Assembly: GCA_031270925.1 (NCBI GenBank)
Contig: JAISWY010000253.1
Coordinates: forward strand, 1 to 10,392
DNA: 10,392 nt
Direction of reading: 5' to 3'
From: Candidatus Symbiothrix sp.
Lineage (GTDB): Bacteria; Bacteroidota; Bacteroidia; Bacteroidales; Azobacteroidaceae
The notes beneath the pieces are model-generated. The model was not told the DNA's origin and did not search any database. It was given only the letters and a program-made list of their open reading frames with translations. This document shows positions 6,180 to 10,392 of the stretch, in pieces. The stretch's first letter is position 1; every line of letters begins with the position of its first letter. Made by a program: the position numbers and the translations under genes.

Positions 6180-8849
6180 ATGAAAATCAGACAGTTGAAA
6201 AGGGTTACTTTTTTGGTAACAACTTTGTTTTGGGCTTTCGCTGCGGCCGCCCAAACTACCGTAAAAGGACAATTAACGGACGCCGCAACGGGCGAGCCGC
6301 TGGTGGGTGTTTCGATTAGCGTGCAAGGCACTACACGAGGCACCGTCAGCGATTTGGATGGAATGTTTACTATCGAAACAGCGGGAAATGAAACTCTATC
6401 TTTCAAGTATGTCGGTTATAAACCCGTTCTGAAAGGAATTAAAACAGGGGCGGTGGATTTGAAAACCATCGCGATGGAATCCGACGCTTTCGCGTTGGAC
6501 GACGTGATTATCACTTCCTCTATCGCCGTTGAACGCCAAACGCCGGTAGCGCTTTCGAGCATCACACCGCAGATTATCGAGGAAAAACTTGGAACAAAAG
6601 AATTTCCCGAAATCTTGAACTCAACGCCGGGCGTGTATGCTACCAAGCAGGGCGGCGGTTTCGGCGATTCGCGTATCAACTTGCGCGGTTTTGAATCGGC
6701 CAACGTTGCCGTAATGGTCAATGGTGTTCCGATGAACGATATGGAATGGGGCGGCGTGTATTGGAGCAATTGGGCCGGATTGGGCGACGTTACTCGTTTG
6801 ATGCAGGTGCAGCGCGGTTTGGGAGCGTCGAAAGTTTCCGCTCCTTCGGTGGGCGGTTCTATTAATATCATTACAAAAAGTACCGACGCCAAAAAAGGCG
6901 GTGCGGTTTCATACGCGATGGGGAATGACGGCTACAATAAAGTATCGTTCAGCGTTTCTACCGGTTTGATGGACAACGGTTGGGCGATAACCTTACTTGG
7001 CGCAAAAACGTCGGGCAACGGCTATATTCAGGGAACCGAATTTGAAGGATATTCCTATTTCTTCAACATTGCAAAACGAATCGGCACAAGCCAGCAACTT
7101 TCGCTGACCGCTTTCGGCGCTCCGCAATGGCACAACCAACGCTACAATGGCGACAAATTGTTTATTTCCGACTGGCAAACCAAAAAAGACGGATACCGCT
7201 ACAACCCTTCTTACGGGTTTGCCAACAATGGACAACGCAAAACCGCATCGTATAACTACTACCACAAACCGCAAATTTCACTCAACCATTTGTGGGACAT
7301 CAACGAAAAATCAAATATTTCGACCGCATTGTACACTTCTATCGGACGTGGCGGCGGATACGGAGCGCGTGGCAACAACAGCAACGACCTTTACGGAACA
7401 ACAAATGGGGTTTTGAACACTAAATACCGCACTATCGAAGGTTATATGGATTACGCCCAACTGGAAGCCGATAACGCGGCTAATCCCAACGGTTCGCAGG
7501 CGATTATCGCAAGTTCGCGCAACGAACACAACTGGTATGGCTTGCTTTCGACTTATACTACTAAAATTCAGAATATCGACCTTTATACAGGTATTGATAT
7601 GCGGTATTACGAAGGTATGCACGATGCGATAATTGTGGATTTGATGGGCGGCGAATTTTTTATTGATCCCGACCGCGCCAACCTACTCAACTCGCGCCGC
7701 AATGATCCCGCCTACACCAATGCCCGTCTGCGCGAAGGCGACATTGTGTATCGCGATAATACCGGTTACGTTGCCCAAGAAGGTGTTTTTGCACAAGCTG
7801 AATATTCAAAAAACGCACTGAATGTTTTTGTTTCGGGTTCGCTGTCGAACAGTTCGTACTGGAAAATCGACCATTTTTATCTTAATAACGAAAAATCGGC
7901 TGTCGGAAATTTCTTGGGCTATACGGCAAAAGGCGGCGCCAATTATAATTTGAATCCACTGCACAACGTGTTTGCCAATATCGGTTACATTTCGCGTGCG
8001 CCGTTTATGAGCGGTGGTTATTTTACCAACATTCATCGAAGTAATGTTGTGAATAAGGACGCTGTAAATGAAAAAGTATTTTCGATTGAACTTGGCTACG
8101 GTTTCCGCTCTCAATATTTGACGGCAAATCTCAACCTTTATCGCACAAACTGGCTCGACAGAACAACGATTCGCACACTCGGAGACGGCCAAAACGACCC
8201 TGTTGTAAACTTGACGGGTATTGATGCGCTGCATCAGGGTATCGAACTCGAAGTTGTGGCTAAACCAATTAAAAGATTGGAAATAAAAGGGATGCTTTCG
8301 CTTGGCGACTGGCGCTGGATTAACAACGCTTCGGGATATGTATATAGTAAAGACGGGCAACCGGTAAATAAAAGCGGCAAACCGATTGATGCCAACGACA
8401 ATCCGATTGCGGAATTTTCGACCGACCACGATCGCGTAATTATGAACCTCGAAAACGTGAAAGTGGGCAATTCGGCGCAGACAACCGCCTTTTTGGGCGT
8501 TCAATACGAATTGCTTAAAAACTTCAATACAGGACTTGATTTTCATTGGTACGCCGACAACTATGCCGACTTTAAAATTTCGGCAAACAGTGGAGAAACA
8601 ACATACATTACTCCTTGGAAAATCCCCGCGGCCGGCATTCTCGACTTTAATGCCAATTACCGTTTCAAAATCGGCGGACTCGACGCTACGCTCTACGGTA
8701 ACATCGATAATTTGCTCAACCAAGAGTATATCGCAGATGCACAAGATTTAACGCCTACAACAGCCGAACCCGACGAATGGAAAAACGGCGTTTCGGTAAT
8801 ATACGGCTTTGGTCGTACCTATTCGGTAAGTCTGAAAGTTAAATTTTAA
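6180..8849 (+). CDS. TonB-dependent outer-membrane receptor
   Basis: This 889-residue protein is a TonB-dependent receptor for energised import across the outer membrane. The signal peptide is residues 1-24 (ending AAAA before QTT). A carboxypeptidase-regulatory-like beta-sandwich follows (about 27-108: VKGQLTDAATGEPLVGVSIS to VGYKPVL), as is usual in Bacteroidota receptors. DDVIITSS near 106-113 resembles a TonB box. The plug domain spans about 120-235 with INLRGFESANVAVMVNGVPM, VYWSNWAGL and GGSINIITK. The rest is a beta-barrel ending in an aromatic residue (YSVSLKVKF, F889), the usual outer-membrane assembly signal. No SusD homologue follows, so it is not a SusC/SusD pair; instead a lipoprotein with a choice-of-anchor-J-like domain starts 26 nt downstream. 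The substrate cannot be read from the sequence. The preceding nuclease gene suggests nucleic-acid fragments, nucleotides or phosphate, as inference. The frame is intact and the length is normal. Confidence 0.93.
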   Translation: MKIRQLKRVTFLVTTLFWAFAAAAQTTVKGQLTDAATGEPLVGVSISVQGTTRGTVSDLDGMFTIETAGNETLSFKYVGYKPVLKGIKTGAVDLKTIAMESDAFALDDVIITSSIAVERQTPVALSSITPQIIEEKLGTKEFPEILNSTPGVYATKQGGGFGDSRINLRGFESANVAVMVNGVPMNDMEWGGVYWSNWAGLGDVTRLMQVQRGLGASKVSAPSVGGSINIITKSTDAKKGGAVSYAMGNDGYNKVSFSVSTGLMDNGWAITLLGAKTSGNGYIQGTEFEGYSYFFNIAKRIGTSQQLSLTAFGAPQWHNQRYNGDKLFISDWQTKKDGYRYNPSYGFANNGQRKTASYNYYHKPQISLNHLWDINEKSNISTALYTSIGRGGGYGARGNNSNDLYGTTNGVLNTKYRTIEGYMDYAQLEADNAANPNGSQAIIASSRNEHNWYGLLSTYTTKIQNIDLYTGIDMRYYEGMHDAIIVDLMGGEFFIDPDRANLLNSRRNDPAYTNARLREGDIVYRDNTGYVAQEGVFAQAEYSKNALNVFVSGSLSNSSYWKIDHFYLNNEKSAVGNFLGYTAKGGANYNLNPLHNVFANIGYISRAPFMSGGYFTNIHRSNVVNKDAVNEKVFSIELGYGFRSQYLTANLNLYRTNWLDRTTIRTLGDGQNDPVVNLTGIDALHQGIELEVVAKPIKRLEIKGMLSLGDWRWINNASGYVYSKDGQPVNKSGKPIDANDNPIAEFSTDHDRVIMNLENVKVGNSAQTTAFLGVQYELLKNFNTGLDFHWYADNYADFKISANSGETTYITPWKIPAAGILDFNANYRFKIGGLDATLYGNIDNLLNQEYIADAQDLTPTTAEPDEWKNGVSVIYGFGRTYSVSLKVKF

Positions 8850-8875
8850 TCATTAACATATTAAATTTTTATAAA

Positions 8876-10392
8876 ATGAGAAAAAATATATTTTTCACAG
8901 TTGTAATCGCCATGCTTGTTTTCGCAGCCTGCGATTACCATAAGGATTTCGACGGTTTGGACGAACTCGTCAATAAAACAGAAGCTGTTACTTTCGAATA
9001 TACCGTTGTAAATGAAGATTTTGCAATTATTGCAACGGAATTGAAGAAAAATAAAAACGCTGCCGACTCGCTGACTGCTACGGCATTGAGCAAAAACAAA
9101 ATTTTTTCGGTTGATTATCCGGCTATGCAATATCTGCCTTCTCTGTTGAAAGTCAAATATCCCGGCGCAAGCAAAAACTCGGCAGTAAAAGTTACTTTCG
9201 CTTACAAAAACGGCTCAACAGGATTTTACAAACTGACATCTGATAATTATACTCAGATTTGGGATGGTGTTTCTACCGTTGGTGCGCTGACGCCGTCGAA
9301 ACCTGCAAATTCGATTGTTCCCGACTTGCTTGCCGGCAAATATCCGAAGGCCTTGGATGGCGATGTGAAAATTGTGGAATATGAATATTCCGATACCGAA
9401 CCGGGGCAAAATGAAACGGTTGTACCACAGTTAGATGAAAATTTCAACAGTTTTACAACTACCGGAACGGATAAATATTTCAGCGACCAAGAAGATGCCA
9501 AAGCTTGGAAAGGCGTTACGGAAACAGGCGTGTTGCAACCCGATATTCGCGCATATTCAGGCAATAATTATGTGCAGTTTTCGGCACACCGTTCTTCTAA
9601 TCCGGATGTAAATGCCGGCGATCTTCAAAAAATGTGGGCGGTTTCGCCGGCTGTGGACATTCGCGATGGCTCAAAACTCTCGTTTGAAACTGCTGGCGGA
9701 TATTTTAATGCCTCGACCGTTTTTGAAGTGTATGCGCTTGACAGCGACAATCCCGTAACGGCAAACAAAACCAAACTCGAAGGTTGGCATCTTGCCGAAA
9801 CGGACGACATTGTTTCTGGAAGTTACACGCCGTTTATGCCGTCGGGCGAGATTGATTTGTCGGATTTTGCAGGAACAACACAATACATCGGTTTTTGTTA
9901 TACCGGAACAAGCGGAAGCGGTAATTCAACTACTTATCAACTTGATAATGTAAATATTTCTTATACCGATATTTCAACTGCTGTTAGCGAAAAAGAAACC
10001 CGCTTCGGTTATTTCAAATTCGAAAACGCGGTATGGAGCAATATTGATAAAGATTTCTATCAACTTGCCGAAGAAGATTATCAGAAGATTGGAAAAACCG
10101 AGATTGCTGTTGCCGATGCGCCCCAATATTTGCCTATACTTTTGCAACAGAAAGCTCCTTATGCACAATCGGGCGATATTAAAGTCATGGTTTACAAAAC
10201 TTCTGCTACAGCGAATGCCGCCGACGAATATGTTTATAAAGACGGAGCGTGGTCGCCTGTTTCGTTTGTTGAAACCCAAACCGAACAATACAGATTTTCA
10301 GGCTGGGATCATCAAGCATGGGTTTTCGATCCTTCTATTTATGTAACAATGAAAAAAGGTATCGCCGAAACAGACGATTATATGCTTGTTAC
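8876..10392 (+). CDS. Surface lipoprotein with repeated motif and choice-of-anchor-J-like domain (partial, runs off the window)
   Basis: An uninterrupted frame from the ATG at 8876 gives 505 complete codons before the window ends. Residues 1-18 are a lipoprotein signal peptide followed by Cys19 (MLVFAAC), and the acidic stretch after it (CDYHKDFDGLDE) may favour surface export. Residues about 186-366 look like a choice-of-anchor-J or DUF5017-type beta-sandwich: LDENFNSF at the start, GNNYVQFSAHR, MWAVSPAVDI, and TTYQLDNVNISYTD at the end. A motif of the form YLPxLLxxKxPxAxxGDxKVxxxY occurs three times, at residues 86-112, 147-173 and 418-442, flanking this domain. GWDHQAWVFDPSIYVTM (479-491 region) looks like the end of the last repeat unit. 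The gene follows the TonB receptor by 26 nt, so it is probably its extracellular partner, in the place SusD holds elsewhere. Its ligand is unknown. More domains may follow beyond the window. Confidence 0.8.
   Translation, partial: MRKNIFFTVVIAMLVFAACDYHKDFDGLDELVNKTEAVTFEYTVVNEDFAIIATELKKNKNAADSLTATALSKNKIFSVDYPAMQYLPSLLKVKYPGASKNSAVKVTFAYKNGSTGFYKLTSDNYTQIWDGVSTVGALTPSKPANSIVPDLLAGKYPKALDGDVKIVEYEYSDTEPGQNETVVPQLDENFNSFTTTGTDKYFSDQEDAKAWKGVTETGVLQPDIRAYSGNNYVQFSAHRSSNPDVNAGDLQKMWAVSPAVDIRDGSKLSFETAGGYFNASTVFEVYALDSDNPVTANKTKLEGWHLAETDDIVSGSYTPFMPSGEIDLSDFAGTTQYIGFCYTGTSGSGNSTTYQLDNVNISYTDISTAVSEKETRFGYFKFENAVWSNIDKDFYQLAEEDYQKIGKTEIAVADAPQYLPILLQQKAPYAQSGDIKVMVYKTSATANAADEYVYKDGAWSPVSFVETQTEQYRFSGWDHQAWVFDPSIYVTMKKGIAETDDYMLV

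Noticed and set aside
6416..6892. 158-residue open frame on the minus strand
   Set aside because: It is antisense to the conserved plug domain of the TonB receptor and shows no protein family features.
7806..8744. 312-residue open frame on the minus strand
   Set aside because: It lies wholly antisense to the intact TonB receptor barrel, has no recognisable domain or promoter, and has a composition expected of a shadow frame.
6180..10392. SusC/SusD pair
   Set aside because: The protein after the receptor lacks SusD-like helical features and instead carries a beta-sandwich of the choice-of-anchor-J kind and a YLPxLL repeat.

Overview
The window looks like a chromosomal stretch from a member of the Bacteroidota, probably Bacteroidales-like. 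The evidence is a periplasmic-propeller/triple-Y/LuxR-HTH one-component regulator, a TonB-dependent receptor with a carboxypeptidase-regulatory-like N-terminal domain, a lipoprotein of the outer-membrane-partner type, and promoter -7 boxes matching the Bacteroidota consensus TAnnTTTG. No RNA gene, CRISPR array, insertion sequence or SusD homologue was seen.

Left part (1-3701): an array of five adjacent short hairpins (1-131), four of which can nest into a cloverleaf-like fold, directly abuts the broken 3' end of a secreted glycoside-hydrolase-like gene (minus strand, 142-558). Only the first 138 codons of that gene remain. Facing away from it is a large membrane-spanning transcriptional regulator (798-3701) cut in two by a single in-frame TAA at 2448-2450, with an ATG immediately after it. 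The gene pair resembles a polysaccharide-utilisation enzyme and its regulator, both apparently decaying, though the stop could also be a sequencing error.

Middle (3702-5165, minus strand): after a short palindromic intergenic repeat comes a probable two-gene operon. A 56-residue two-helix membrane protein (4995-5165) is followed by a DUF362 protein carrying two 4Fe-4S ferredoxin motifs (3862-4971). Its function is unknown.

Right part (5166-10392, plus strand): a probable three-gene operon starts at a good promoter (TACTTTTG, 5321-5328). It encodes an exported S1/P1-type zinc nuclease with all nine expected zinc ligands, a TonB-dependent receptor, and a lipoprotein that runs off the end of the window. 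The lipoprotein has a central choice-of-anchor-J-like domain and three copies of a short repeat. The simplest reading (inference) is a nucleic-acid or nucleotide/phosphate scavenging system: the nuclease degrades nucleic acid, the lipoprotein captures it at the cell surface, and the receptor imports fragments. This operon is the most interesting candidate system here.
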